Source: Pseudoxanthomonas yeongjuensis (lineage in GTDB: Bacteria > Pseudomonadota > Gammaproteobacteria > Xanthomonadales > Xanthomonadaceae). From it: a stretch of DNA of 64,000 bases. The position numbers and the translations under genes are program-made. Positions 44,387 through 53,305 of the stretch are shown here, piece after piece; the stretch's first letter is position 1; the number at the start of each line of letters is the position of its first letter. Below the pieces are notes generated by a model. That model saw nothing but the letters and a program-made list of their open reading frames with translations. It did not search any database and was not told where the DNA came from. The DNA is taken from the NCBI RefSeq assembly GCF_010093345.1, contig NZ_PDWT01000001.1, positions 1,364,001-1,428,000 of the forward strand. Reading direction: 5' to 3'.

Positions 44387-44479
44387 GTAGGAGCGGCTTC
44401 AGCCGCGACCAGGAATTCAAAGCCGCGCGGAGCCAGCAGCCGACGTCACCATCACGGTCGCGGCTGGAGCCGCTCCTAC
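44387..44479. repeat. Inverted REP pair, GCGGCTtcAGCCGC stem type
   Basis: GTAGGAGCGGCTTCAGCCGC and the near inverse at the right (GCGGCTGGAGCCGCTCCTAC, stem loop sequence differing: ttca versus tgga). Between phzF copy 2 and the SDR gene. Confidence 0.85.
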
Positions 44480-44502
44480 AGTCAACCAACCGAAGGCACG
44501 AG

Positions 44503-45300
44503 ATGACCCAACTCAGCGACAAAGTGGTCTGGATCACCGGCGCCTCCAGCGGCATCGGTGAAGCCCTGGCGCAACGTGCGGCCGCACGCGGCGCCAAGCT
44601 GATCCTGTCGTCCCGGCGCGCTGGCGAACTGGAACGCGTGCGCCAGTCACTCCCACGCCCGCATGAGGTGGCGGTGCTGCCGGTGGACCTGTCCCGGCTC
44701 GACGGTGCCGATGCATTGGCCGTGCAGGCGGCGGGCTTCTTCGGCCCCATCGACCTCCTGGCCAACAACGCGGGCCTCTCCCAGCGCACCACCACCCTGG
44801 ATACCGGACTGCCGGCCTACCGGCAGATCATGGAAGTGGATTTCTTCGCCCCGATCGCATTGACCAAGGCCTTGCTGCCTGACTGGGTGGCGCGCGGCAG
44901 CGGCCATGTGGTCGTGGTGAGTTCGGTGTTCGGGCATATCGCGATGGCCCGACGCACCGGTTATGCCGCGGCCAAGCACGCGCTGCACGGTTGGTACGAC
45001 TGCGCACGGATCGAACTGGAACCGCAGGGCGTGCGCTTCACCCTCGCCTGCCCCGGCTTCGTGCGCACCAACGTGTCGGTCAACGCGCTCGGTCCGGGCG
45101 GCCGGGCTTACGGCAAGTCCGATGGCGACATCGACGGCGGCATGGATCCGGCCGTGTGCGCCGAAAAAATCTGGCGCGCAGTGGAAAGCAACCGCCAGGA
45201 AGTGCTGATCGCCGGCAAGGAACGCGCCGCGGTCTACTTCAAGCGCTTCCTGCCCTTGTCCTGGTACACCGCATTCGCGCGACGCCTGAAGGTGAACTAG
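44503..45300 (+). CDS. Short-chain dehydrogenase/reductase
   Basis: NAD(P)-dependent oxidoreductase of 265 aa. Nucleotide loop ITGASSGIGEALA, NNAG motif in LLANNAGLSQRT, catalytic Ser in VVVSSVFGH and the YxxxK pair in GYAAAKHALHG. The pattern and the C-terminal FLPLSWYTAFARRLK fit the DHRS7-like/DltE group whose bacterial substrates are not known. ATG at 44503. It stands alone between two REP pairs. Confidence 0.88.
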   Translation: MTQLSDKVVWITGASSGIGEALAQRAAARGAKLILSSRRAGELERVRQSLPRPHEVAVLPVDLSRLDGADALAVQAAGFFGPIDLLANNAGLSQRTTTLDTGLPAYRQIMEVDFFAPIALTKALLPDWVARGSGHVVVVSSVFGHIAMARRTGYAAAKHALHGWYDCARIELEPQGVRFTLACPGFVRTNVSVNALGPGGRAYGKSDGDIDGGMDPAVCAEKIWRAVESNRQEVLIAGKERAAVYFKRFLPLSWYTAFARRLKVN

Positions 45301-45338
45301 AAAATTCCTGGACCCTCATTGCCTGTGGGGCATTGCCT

Positions 45339-45403
45339 GTGGGAGGGGCTTCAGCCCCGACGCTTTGCCAGGCTGCGTTCGTCGGGGCTGAAGCCCCTCC
45401 CAC
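45339..45403. repeat. Inverted REP pair, GGGGCTtcAGCCCC stem type
   Basis: GTGGGAGGGGCTTCAGCCCC with tail GACGC and its inverse. Same subtype as the single unit in murL. Lies between the converging SDR and amidohydrolase genes. Confidence 0.87.
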
Positions 45404-45437
45404 ATCCTCCCCTACCCTTCCCGACCTCTATCCGCAA

Positions 45438-47126
45438 TCACTGTTCGGCTTCGAACACCGGCTTTCCATCCACCCAGGTGGAACGGATGCGCAGGTCGTC
45501 CAGCTGTCCGGCGGGTACCGACAGGGGATCGTCTTCCAGGATCACGAAGTCGGCGCGCAAACCCGCGGCCAGGCGGCCCACTTCGTTTTCGTCGAACCCG
45601 GCATACGCAGCATCGCTGGTGAAGCCGCGCAGCGCTTCGGCCGCGCTCAGCTTCTGGTCCGGCAGCCAACCACCAGGAGGCTGCCCGTCGCGGTCCTGGC
45701 GAGTGACGGCGGCATACAGGCCCAGGCGCGGATCGGGCGATTCGACCGGGAAATCCGAACCCAGCGCCAATCGCGCGCCACTGTCCAGCATGCGCCGCCA
45801 GGCATAAGCGCCGGCGATCCGCTGCTTGCCCACGCGGTCCTCGGCCCACGGCATGTCCGAGGTGGCATGGGTCGGTTGCATCGAGGCGATCACGCCCATC
45901 GGCCGCAACCGCGGAATATCTTCCAGGGAAACGACCTGGGCGTGCTCGATACGCCAGCGCAAGCCATCCTCGCCGTCCAGCGCACGCCCATAGGCATCCA
46001 GCACGAGGCGATTGCCTCGATCGCCGATCGCATGCGTGGCCACCTGCGCGCCGCACCCCTTGGCCTTGCGAACAACGGATTCGAATGCGGCCGGGTCGGT
46101 CATCAGCAAGCCACGGTTGCCGTGATCGTCGCTGTAGTCCTCCAGCAATGCGGCGCCGCGGCTGCCCAGCGCGCCATCCATGTACAGCTTGACCCCGCGC
46201 ATCTGCAGGCGGCCGCCGGCATGGCGATACAGCCCGTGCGCGCACAGGTCGGCCAATGCGCCGCTGTCGCCATCGGCGTAGGCATCCACGCGCAACAGCA
46301 AGCGGCCGCTGTCGGCGAAACGCTTCAGCAATGCCAGGTCCTCGCGCGACTCGCCCATGTCGTGCACGCCGGTGAGGCCATTGCGCACCGCCGTCGCCAA
46401 GGCCTTGGTCAGCGCCTGTTCGCGGGAGGCCTCATCGGGCACCGGCACCACCGCGTTGACCAGTCCCATCGCCCCATCGACGAAGATGCCGGTAGGCGCA
46501 CCGTTATCGCGCGCGATGTGCCCGCCTTCCGGCTGCCAGTCGCCCGTCAGTGGCTTGGCCGATGTTGCCGCCACCGCGCGCAACGCCGCCGTGTTGGCCC
46601 AGCCGGCATGGCCATCGATGCGATCCAGCCACACTGGACGATCCGGGAATGCAGTATCCAGGTCGGCGGCGGTGGGGAAGTTTTTCCCGGGCCAGTCGTT
46701 CTGGTCCCAGCCACCGCCCAGCAACCAGGCGCCGGCCGGCAACTGCTTTTCGTAATCGCGCAGGCGGGCGACGACCTCGGCCTTGTCGCGCGCGCCCACC
46801 AGATCGGCGCGCATCAAGGCGTAACCCAGTCCCATCAGGTGCCCGTGCGCGTCGATCAAGCCGGGAATCACGGTCTTGCCAGCCGCATCGATGCGCGAGG
46901 CCCGCGGATAGCGCGCCAACACTTCCTGCGTGCTTCCCACCGCCAGCACGCGCCCGTCTTCATCCCAGGCCAGCGCTTCGGCCAGCGGCTGCTGCGGGTC
47001 GGAGGTATGGATCCGTGCTGCGGTCAGCACCTGCACCTGTCCCGCCTGCGCGGTGGCGCTGAACGTGGTTGTGCTGAACGTGACTGTGCTGAAACAGAGT
47101 CCTGCGATCAAGGCCAAACGACGCAT
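45438..47126 (-). CDS. Exported amidohydrolase (YtcJ-like)
   Basis: Metal-dependent hydrolase of 562 aa with a signal peptide (MRRLALIAGLCFSTV...ATAQAG). Amidohydrolase_3 features: metal-binding HxH in IDAHGHLMGLG, GLTGVHDMGES, ATHAIGDRG, EHAQVVS and the final Asp in ALGSDFPVES. The substrate of this group is undefined; periplasmic release of amides or N-acyl compounds is possible. ATG 47126 puts the signal peptide at the N-terminus. Upstream (47127-47314) I see nothing but spacer. Confidence 0.88.
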   Translation of the reverse strand: MRRLALIAGLCFSTVTFSTTTFSATAQAGQVQVLTAARIHTSDPQQPLAEALAWDEDGRVLAVGSTQEVLARYPRASRIDAAGKTVIPGLIDAHGHLMGLGYALMRADLVGARDKAEVVARLRDYEKQLPAGAWLLGGGWDQNDWPGKNFPTAADLDTAFPDRPVWLDRIDGHAGWANTAALRAVAATSAKPLTGDWQPEGGHIARDNGAPTGIFVDGAMGLVNAVVPVPDEASREQALTKALATAVRNGLTGVHDMGESREDLALLKRFADSGRLLLRVDAYADGDSGALADLCAHGLYRHAGGRLQMRGVKLYMDGALGSRGAALLEDYSDDHGNRGLLMTDPAAFESVVRKAKGCGAQVATHAIGDRGNRLVLDAYGRALDGEDGLRWRIEHAQVVSLEDIPRLRPMGVIASMQPTHATSDMPWAEDRVGKQRIAGAYAWRRMLDSGARLALGSDFPVESPDPRLGLYAAVTRQDRDGQPPGGWLPDQKLSAAEALRGFTSDAAYAGFDENEVGRLAAGLRADFVILEDDPLSVPAGQLDDLRIRSTWVDGKPVFEAEQ

Positions 47127-47314
47127 GCGCGATATTCCTGGAAGGAAGTGGTACGCGACTATGCCCTTCGCCCACCGCGCAGACAAGCAGAATGCCTACT
47201 GCGCCAAGAACATGCCTGCGACATGCGGGCCGGCGATAGTCGCGATCGGAAGTCCTTGCGGGCAAGCGCCCCCCTGCACGATCCAGCCTTGACAGCCATT
47301 GCGATCGTGCAAAT

Positions 47315-47345
47315 GGAACGGGAGCCGTCATCCGGCTCCCGTTCC
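47315..47345 (-). terminator. Stem-loop terminator after the glycine-zipper gene
   Basis: GGAACGGGAGCC pairs with GGCTCCCGTTCC (12 bp, 7-nt loop), 21 nt after the stop codon on the minus strand. Downstream on that strand comes ATTTGCACG, so only a short T-run. Confidence 0.6.
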
Positions 47346-47366
47346 GATTCCCCAGCGCGATGCGCG

Positions 47367-48092
47367 TTATTCCGCTTGCACGTCCACCCGCACCCGGATG
47401 CGATCTCCCGGGTGGTAGTTGGTGCGCGTGTGATACGTGCGGTTGGCGTATTCGTAGGTCACGTCGTAACCGGAAAGCCGTTCGTCATCGTCGTGATAGC
47501 CGTCGCGGCCGGTCATGGGGACCGGATCGCAGACCCGCACCGTGCCGCGCCTTTCCTGCTGGCGATTGCGCTGCGAACTGTCGTAGATGGATCGACCGGC
47601 CATGCCGCCGACCATCGAACCGACCGCGGTGCCGACATAACGTCCGCTGCCATCGCCGATCTTGCTGCCCAGCACCGCGCCCGCGATGCCGCCGATGACC
47701 GTGGCCACGGTGCGATTGGCTTCATTGCCGCGGTTGTCGCGGTAACCGTCGTTGCCGCCGTAGTAACCATCGCGACCCTGGTAGCGATCGTCGCGATATC
47801 TGTCGTTGCGGTCGTAATAGCCATCGTTGCCGGCGTAAACGTCATCGGCCTGGCGGTAGTAGCACTGCCGTGAGTCCTGCATCGGACGATTGCCATTGCC
47901 ATAGCCCGATCCGATCACCGGATCGACCCGCAGCACCCGCGCGTAATCGTAGGTCGCGCCCTGGCTGGAATCGTACTGGCTGGAATCGTAATTGCCGTCC
48001 TGCTGCCCGGAGTAGTAGCCGGAGGATTGCGCCGCGGCGGTACCGGCGAAGGCGAGGCCTGCGGCGAGCAGGCTGGCGGAAAGACGTTTCAT
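47367..48092 (-). CDS. Glycine-zipper 2TM-domain envelope protein
   Basis: Exported protein of 241 aa. Signal peptide MKRLSASLLAAGLAFAGTAAAQ, then a Tyr/Asp/Asn/Gly/Arg-rich low-complexity stretch (about residues 22-125, with repeats such as RYRDDRYQGRDGYYGGNDGY). A glycine-zipper hairpin follows (TVATVIGGIAGAVLGSKIGD, then YVGTAVGSMVGGMAGRSI), and a C-terminal domain ending YANRTYHTRTNYHPGDRIRV. Similar SlyB/RcpA-like proteins are associated with the outer membrane; precise role unknown. Confidence 0.85.
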   Translation of the reverse strand: MKRLSASLLAAGLAFAGTAAAQSSGYYSGQQDGNYDSSQYDSSQGATYDYARVLRVDPVIGSGYGNGNRPMQDSRQCYYRQADDVYAGNDGYYDRNDRYRDDRYQGRDGYYGGNDGYRDNRGNEANRTVATVIGGIAGAVLGSKIGDGSGRYVGTAVGSMVGGMAGRSIYDSSQRNRQQERRGTVRVCDPVPMTGRDGYHDDDERLSGYDVTYEYANRTYHTRTNYHPGDRIRVRVDVQAE

Positions 48093-48160
48093 CGAGGTGA
48101 CTCCCAGCGCCGGAGTGGCGCAGGGCATCCTCGATTCACGCGGGTTAAACAAGTCTGAAC

Positions 48161-48856
48161 TCAGCGCCGGAGCGACTGCCGGTTTAGCCATGCGACAGCT
48201 TGCCGGGCGATATCCGACGCCTCGCGTCCCAGCAAAGGCCCGACGTGGCTGGATGCAAGCGTTTCCAGCCGATCGGCCTGCCATTGCCTTGCCATCGCGC
48301 AAATTATTTCCGGTGGAACGTCGTCGTCCCGCACCGATGCGATCAACAGCGCGGGACAGGCAGGCCTCCCTATTTCGATGCCGGCGCGCGCTTCACGCAG
48401 CGCCGATCCGGATTCGTCGCGCCAACGACGGAAAGCGAAAGCCGCAGCCGCTTCATCTCCATCGCACAAAGCATCGCGCGTGGAAGCCAATCGCGCATTG
48501 CGTCGCCAGGGCACCACAACAGCGTCCCAATCGCGTCGGGGCAATTGCCGGTGCCAGGGCGCAGGCGGCAAGGGATTGACCAATACCAGCGCATCGGCCT
48601 GGTTCGTGGACATTGCCGCGAGCAAACCGCCGAGGCTGGCACCGATCAGCACGCGCGGATGCGGCAAGGCTTGCAAGGCATCACTCACCTGGGTTCGGTA
48701 ATCCTGCAGCGTGGTCGCCGCGAGTCCTGCCGGCGACGGCTGCAATTCCAGCGCATGCACGGCTATGGCATGCGCTTCCAGCACGCCACGCCACAGGTTC
48801 CATTCCCACGCGCCGCCACCGGCGCCGTGGACCAGCAGCGCGTTGTACGCGCCCAA
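48161..48856 (-). CDS. Alpha/beta hydrolase
   Basis: Cytoplasmic hydrolase of 231 aa. It opens with the oxyanion motif NALLVHGAGGGAWEWNLW, has the nucleophile elbow GASLGGLLAAM, Asp in SVRDDDVPPE and His in ASSHVGPLLG, so the triad is complete. Starts with TTG at 48856, as no ATG or GTG precedes the conserved HG motif; the ribosome site is weak. It begins 6 nt after the OsmC stop, suggesting translation in one operon. Substrate not predictable. Confidence 0.83.
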   Translation of the reverse strand: MGAYNALLVHGAGGGAWEWNLWRGVLEAHAIAVHALELQPSPAGLAATTLQDYRTQVSDALQALPHPRVLIGASLGGLLAAMSTNQADALVLVNPLPPAPWHRQLPRRDWDAVVVPWRRNARLASTRDALCDGDEAAAAFAFRRWRDESGSALREARAGIEIGRPACPALLIASVRDDDVPPEIICAMARQWQADRLETLASSHVGPLLGREASDIARQAVAWLNRQSLRR

Positions 48857-48862
48857 TCCCGA

Positions 48863-49300
48863 CTACTCGACCAGTGTCGCTTCCAGGGTCACCGGCACGG
48901 CCAGCACACGCGAAATCACGCAACCGGCCTTGGCCGCCTGTGCGATACCTTCGAATTTCGCCGCATCGATGCCCGGCACCTTGGCCGAGACGACCAGCTT
49001 CACTCCGGTCACGGTCGGGCCCGGGTCCATTCCCGGCTCCATCGACACTTCGGCACGGGTCTGGATGCTGTCCGGGGTGAAGCCTTCCTTGCCCAGCACC
49101 GCCGACAGCGCCATGCTGAAGCAGCCCGCGTGCGCGGCCGCCAGCAATTCCTCGGGATTGGTGCCTTTCTCGTCGCCGAAGCGCGTCTTGAAGGAGAAAT
49201 TCTGCGCCTCGAACAGACCGCTCTGCGGCGTGCTCATGTTGCCCTTGCCGGACTGCAGGTCGCCATTCCATACCGCATCGGCGAATCGTTTCAGGGCCAT
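48863..49300 (-). CDS. osmC: OsmC-family organic hydroperoxide reductase
   Basis: Thiol peroxidase of 145 aa protecting against organic hydroperoxides. The two redox cysteines are in AAHAGCFSMAL and AAKAGCVISRVL, with the Arg/Glu region GTNPEELLAAAH. Starts MALKRFADAVWNGDL at ATG 49300. Runs divergently from the EF-G-like gene; the 210-bp gap must hold both promoters, but I could not pick convincing boxes. Confidence 0.93.
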   Translation of the reverse strand: MALKRFADAVWNGDLQSGKGNMSTPQSGLFEAQNFSFKTRFGDEKGTNPEELLAAAHAGCFSMALSAVLGKEGFTPDSIQTRAEVSMEPGMDPGPTVTGVKLVVSAKVPGIDAAKFEGIAQAAKAGCVISRVLAVPVTLEATLVE

Positions 49301-49510
49301 GTCGTTATCCTCGGGGTGGGGGGAATGCAGCTTACACCCGGTTCCGTTCACGGCCCGTACCGCAGTGCGGCTTGACCGTTCCACGGGCGGCCGCAATGCT
49401 GGCCGCCCGCCATGACCGCCCGCCGGGCATCACGCTCGCCATCGGTCTGGGATGCACGGCCCGGACAGCCATGACGGCCCTTCGAACCCCACCACGGGAG
49501 GAACGGCCTC

Positions 49511-51574
49511 ATGCCTTATTCGACAGAACAGATCCGCAACGTGGCCCTCGCTGGCCACCCCGGCGCCGGCAAAACCACCTTGTTCGAAGCCCTGCTGCAT
49601 GCCGGCGGCGCCCTGCAGACGGCAGGCAGCATTGAACGCGGCAGCACCGTTTCCGATTTCGACCCGATCGAAAAGGACCGCGGCCATTCCATCGACGCGG
49701 CGATCGCCAGCATCGACCACGCCCCTCACGGGCAATCCCCCATCCACATCAACCTGATCGACACCCCCGGCTATCCGGATTTCCGCGGCCCCACCCTGTC
49801 CGCGCTGGCCGCGGTCGAGACGCTGGCGATCGTCGTCGATGCCGATACCGGCATCAGCCACGGCACCCGCCGGATGATGGAGCACGCCAAAGCGCGCAAC
49901 CTGTGCCGGGTGATCGTGGTCAACAAGATCGATCACCCGGGCGCCAAACTCGGCACGCTGCTCGACGACCTGCGTGAAACCTTCGGCACCGAAGTGCTGC
50001 CGATCAACCTGCCGGCCGAGGGCGGCAAGCGCGTCGTCGATTGTTTCTGGCAAGCCACGGGCGTCAGCAACCTCGGCCCCGTCGCCGACTGGCACCAGAA
50101 GATCATCGATCAGGTGGTCGAGATCAACGAGACGGTGATGGACCGCTATCTCGAGCAGGGCGAATCCGGCCTGCAGGGCGAGGAACTGCACGACGCCTTC
50201 GAGCAATGCCTGCGCGAAGGCCACCTGGTGCCGGTGTGCTTCGCTTCCGCGCGCAGCGGCGCCGGTGTGCGTGAACTGCTGGACGTGGCCGAACGCCTGT
50301 TTCCGCATCCGGGCGAAGCCAATCCGCCGCCGTTCGTGAAAGGCAGCGGCGACGAGGCCGTGCCGATCGAGGCCAGGCCCGATCCGGGCGCGCATGTCAT
50401 CGCCGACGTGTTCAAGATCGTCAACGATCCCTTCGTCGGCAAGCTCGGCATCTTCCGCGTCTACCAGGGCACGGTGCAGAAGGACACGCAGTTGTTCGTC
50501 GACGACGGCAAGAAGCCGTTCAAGGTCGCGCACCTGTTCAAGCTCAAGGGCAAGGACCATGTCGAGATCGCGCAGGCGATTCCCGGCGACATCGCCGCCG
50601 TGGCCAAGATCGACGAACTGCATTTCGACGCGGTGCTGCACGACAGCCACGACCAGGACCATATCCACCTCGCCCCGCTCGCCTTCCCCAGGCCGATGTT
50701 CGGCCTGGCCATCGACGCCGCGCGCAAGGGCCAGGAGCAGAAACTGGCGACCGCACTGCATCGCCTGGCCGAGGAAGACCCCTGCTTCCATGTCGAGCAT
50801 GAGATGGAGACCAACGAGACGGTGATCCGCGGCCTGTCCGACCTGCATCTGCGGGTGAACCTGGACCGGTTGAAGGATCGTTACGGGGTGGAGGTGACTT
50901 CGCGGCCGCCGCGCATCGCCTATCGGGAAACGGTCAGCACCCAGTCCGAAGGCCATGCCCGGCACAAGAAGCAGACCGGGGGCGCGGGCCAGTTCGGCGA
51001 GGTGTTCCTGCGCATCGAGCCGTTGCCGCGCGGGACCGGTTTCGAATTCGTCGATGCGGTGAAGGGCGGGACGATCCCGGGACAATTCCTGCCGGCGGTG
51101 GAAAAAGGCGTGCGCCAGGTGCTGCAGGGCGGCGCGATCGCGGGCTATCCGATCCAGGACGTGCGAGTGACGGTGTACGACGGCAAACACCATGCGGTGG
51201 ACAGCAAGGAGGTGGCGTTCGTGGCCGCGGGCAAGAAGGCGTTCCTGGATGCGATCGGCCAGGCGAAGCCGCAGGTGCTGGAGCCGATCGTGGACCTGGA
51301 GGTCAATGCGCCGGAGCAGCACATGGGCGATATCAGCGGCGGGTTGGCGAGCAAGCGGGCGCGGATCCTGGGCACGGATTCATTGCGCGGTGGCGAGATC
51401 GTGGTCAAGGCGCAGGTACCGCTGTCGGAACTGGAAGGCTATGCGGCGGAGTTGAAGTCGGTGACCGCGGGAAAAGGACGCTACCGGCTTGATTTCAGCC
51501 ATTACGAGCCGGTGCCGGGAAATCTGCAGCAGCGACTGGTGGAGGCTTACAAGCCGAGGCATGAGGAAGACTGA
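49511..51574 (+). CDS. Elongation factor G-like protein (EF-G2 type)
   Basis: Translation-factor GTPase paralogue of 687 aa with the five-domain EF-G layout. Motifs: G1 GHPGAGKT (15-22), switch I RGHSI (57-61) where EF-G has RGITI, G3 DTPGYPDF (84-91) where EF-G has DTPGHVDF, and NKID for G4. Domain IV includes KQTGGAGQFGEVFLRIEPL and domain V ends in KGRYRLDFSHYEPVPG. The His to Tyr change at the catalytic G3 position suggests slow or absent ribosome-stimulated GTP hydrolysis, as known for EF-G-like paralogues. It is not the housekeeping fusA: no rpsL/rpsG/tuf neighbours. ATG 49511 has GGGAGGA upstream. Confidence 0.92.
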   Translation: MPYSTEQIRNVALAGHPGAGKTTLFEALLHAGGALQTAGSIERGSTVSDFDPIEKDRGHSIDAAIASIDHAPHGQSPIHINLIDTPGYPDFRGPTLSALAAVETLAIVVDADTGISHGTRRMMEHAKARNLCRVIVVNKIDHPGAKLGTLLDDLRETFGTEVLPINLPAEGGKRVVDCFWQATGVSNLGPVADWHQKIIDQVVEINETVMDRYLEQGESGLQGEELHDAFEQCLREGHLVPVCFASARSGAGVRELLDVAERLFPHPGEANPPPFVKGSGDEAVPIEARPDPGAHVIADVFKIVNDPFVGKLGIFRVYQGTVQKDTQLFVDDGKKPFKVAHLFKLKGKDHVEIAQAIPGDIAAVAKIDELHFDAVLHDSHDQDHIHLAPLAFPRPMFGLAIDAARKGQEQKLATALHRLAEEDPCFHVEHEMETNETVIRGLSDLHLRVNLDRLKDRYGVEVTSRPPRIAYRETVSTQSEGHARHKKQTGGAGQFGEVFLRIEPLPRGTGFEFVDAVKGGTIPGQFLPAVEKGVRQVLQGGAIAGYPIQDVRVTVYDGKHHAVDSKEVAFVAAGKKAFLDAIGQAKPQVLEPIVDLEVNAPEQHMGDISGGLASKRARILGTDSLRGGEIVVKAQVPLSELEGYAAELKSVTAGKGRYRLDFSHYEPVPGNLQQRLVEAYKPRHEED

Positions 51575-51586
51575 CTGCTGCATGCT

Positions 51587-51615
51587 GCATCCGCACACCG
51601 GGCATCTGCGGATGC
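51587..51615 (+). terminator. Stem-loop after the EF-G-like gene
   Basis: GCATCCGCA (51587-51595) pairs with TGCGGATGC (51607-51615), 13 nt after the stop. No T-run follows, so this may be a weak terminator or 3' stabiliser. Confidence 0.4.
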
Positions 51616-51696
51616 GAAACCCGTCGTTCGATCCGGCCGGTTATCAGCTGATTGGAAAAAAATACATGGAAAACCGCTTTTCCCCTGCTTTTGGTA

Positions 51697-51725
51697 TTGG
51701 CGTAGCCGGGTAATTGCCCTACATT
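51697..51725 (+). promoter_or_regulatory. Sigma70-type promoter of the HU-like gene
   Basis: TTGGCG (51697-51702), 17-nt spacer, TACATT (51720-51725). It sits 58 bp before the start codon. A small inverted repeat GGAAAA/TTTTCC lies just upstream at 51668-51683. Confidence 0.6.
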
Positions 51726-51782
51726 GCGCATGCCGACGTGGTCGGCCCGATTTCCCACCATTGACTGTAAAACAGGACATTT

Positions 51783-52172
51783 ATGGCAACGAGCAAGAAG
51801 AAAGCCGCGCCCAAGAAGGCCGCCCCGAAGAAAGCCGCCGCCAAGCCGGCAGCCCCCAAACCCATCAAGGAAGCACTGAGCAAGTCCGGCCTGGTCGCCC
51901 ACATCGCCGAAGCCACCGCCGTGGCCGCGAAGGATGTCCGTGCCGTGCTGGCCGCGCTGGAAGGCGCCGTGCATGGTTCCGTCAGCAAGAAGGGCGCTGG
52001 TTCCTTCACCCTGCCCGGCCTGCTGAAGATCAGCGCCGTCAGCGTGCCGGCCAAGCCGAAGCGCAAGGGCATCAACCCGTTCACCAAGGAAGAGCAGTGG
52101 TTCGCTGCGAAGCCGGCTTCGGTGAAGGTCAAGGTCCGTCCGCTGAAGAAGCTGAAGGACGCCGCCGCCTGA
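51783..52172 (+). CDS. HU-family DNA-binding protein with Lys/Ala/Pro-rich N-terminal tail
   Basis: Nucleoid protein of 129 aa. Residues 1-27 are a histone-H1-like tail (SKKKAAPKKAAPKKAAAKPA), residues 28-120 the HU fold (IKEALSKSGLVAHIAEAT, then VSKKGAGSFTLPGLLKISAV), ending in another basic stretch KVKVRPLKKLKDAAA. The DNA-binding arm is atypical: PAKPKRKGINPFTKEEQWFA instead of the usual RxGRNPxTG. Xanthomonadales carry such HU variants in addition to plain HU. Strong own promoter and terminator make it a monocistronic gene; high expression is expected. Confidence 0.92.
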   Translation: MATSKKKAAPKKAAPKKAAAKPAAPKPIKEALSKSGLVAHIAEATAVAAKDVRAVLAALEGAVHGSVSKKGAGSFTLPGLLKISAVSVPAKPKRKGINPFTKEEQWFAAKPASVKVKVRPLKKLKDAAA

Positions 52173-52196
52173 TCGCGATGCGTCATGCAACACCTG

Positions 52197-52221
52197 CTCG
52201 GGACGGCATTGCCGTCCCGAG
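52197..52221 (+). terminator. Terminator hairpin after the HU-like gene
   Basis: CTCGGGACGGCA and TGCCGTCCCGAG form a near-perfect palindrome followed by TCGTTTCC. Position, 24 nt after the stop, fits transcription termination though the T-tract is short. Confidence 0.7.
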
Positions 52222-52332
52222 TCGTTTCCGGGTCCTGGATTCCGGCGACGCCCGTGGCATTGGTCACGGTTGATAGCGAGTGAACGTGGCCACAGATATG
52301 AAAGCCGACTCCACGACTCAGGAACACGCCGC

Positions 52333-53001
52333 ATGCAGATCCAGGGCTTTCTCGACCACTTGCTCAAGTCCGCCCAGGGTGGCGGCAACGACAAAGCGGT
52401 CAATTCCGCATCTTCGCAAGGCGGTCTGGGCGGCCTGCTCAATGCCGATTTCGGCAAGGGCGCCCTGACCGGCGGCGCTCTGGGCCTGCTGCTGGGCAAG
52501 AACAAGACCACGCGCAAGCTGGCCACCTATGGCGGCCTGGCCGCGATCGGGGTGATGGCCTACAAGGCCTATGGCGACTACAAGCAACAGCAGGGCGGCG
52601 CGGACGCATCGGCTGAGCCGCAGACCGTGGATCGCCTGCCACCGCCGCAGGTCGAATTGCACAGCCAGGCGATCCTCAAGGCGCTGGTCGCCGCCGCCAA
52701 GGCGGACGGACACATCGATGCACGCGAACGCGCGGTGATCGAGGGTGAGTTCATCCGCGTCAATCAGGACGCCGGACTGCAGCAATGGCTGCATGCGGAA
52801 CTGGAAAAACCGCTGGATCCAGCCGAAGTCGCCAGCGTCGCCAGTACGCCGGAAATCGCGTCGGAGATGTACCTGGCCAGCCTGATGGCGGCCGACGAGC
52901 AGAATTTCATGGAACGCGCCTACCTGGATGAGCTGGCACGCCAGTTGAAACTGGACGACGCCTTGAAGTCCAGGCTGGAACAGCAGATCAAGCAGTCCTG
53001 A
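52333..53001 (+). CDS. DUF533/TerB-like inner-membrane-associated protein (YebE-like)
   Basis: Protein of 222 aa. N-terminal part (residues 1-90) with Gly-rich stretch GGLGGLLNADFGKGALTGGA and a hydrophobic segment LATYGGLAAIGVMAYKAYGD. C-terminal helical TerB-like domain (about residues 105-220) with ILKALVAAAKADGHIDARER, which carries the acidic metal-site pattern, and MAADEQNFMERAYLDELARQ. Family known as YebE/DUF533; role undefined, induced by envelope stress in enterics. ATG 52333 chosen over 52270, which lacks a family match. Confidence 0.87.
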   Translation: MQIQGFLDHLLKSAQGGGNDKAVNSASSQGGLGGLLNADFGKGALTGGALGLLLGKNKTTRKLATYGGLAAIGVMAYKAYGDYKQQQGGADASAEPQTVDRLPPPQVELHSQAILKALVAAAKADGHIDARERAVIEGEFIRVNQDAGLQQWLHAELEKPLDPAEVASVASTPEIASEMYLASLMAADEQNFMERAYLDELARQLKLDDALKSRLEQQIKQS

Positions 53002-53107
53002 AACACGGGACGCCGGTGCTCGGCACCACGTGCGGCATCGCGTGTGTCGATACGCGAAGGCGGACTCGGCAGCAGGCAGACGGATATGGGGCATGGGTCG
53101 GGGTCGC

Positions 53108-53305
53108 GGGCGGCATTACTGCGCACATCCGGATGGATGGGAACCTGGACGGGAAACCGGCGACCTGGTCATGGCGGTTAGTCCACTTGGCACCGTAGCT
53201 GCCACCGGCAATGCACGCGGCACCCCATTGCACCTGCATTACGGCATTTATGGAAAGGACGGCGTTCACGATCCGGTGCCGCTGCTGGAGGCGCACCGAC
53301 CCTAA
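53108..53305 (+). pseudogene. Remnant of an M23-family metallopeptidase (C-terminal half)
   Basis: One reading frame encodes GRHYCAHPDGWEPGRETGDL, then SPLGTVAATGNARGTPLHLH and YGIYGKDGVHDPVPLLEAHR followed by a stop. These match the last part of M23 endopeptidases: YAHLD-like motif, GNARGTPPHLHYGIY and the terminal DPYPLL. The HLH zinc ligands are at 53231-53239. The first zinc motif (HxxxD), the signal peptide and any LysM or linker part are missing, and upstream sequence 53002-53107 shows no continuation, so it looks like a truncated, decayed gene. The residues 53306-53410 hold no other feature. Confidence 0.75.

Noticed and set aside
44991..47873. 960-codon plus-strand open frame
   Set aside because: Runs through SDR in another frame and antisense to the amidohydrolase and glycine-zipper genes; no domain similarity.
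53016..53198. 60-codon open frame in the gap after the YebE-like gene
   Set aside because: Lies in a different frame from the M23-like sequence and shows no motif; the M23 frame is the meaningful one.
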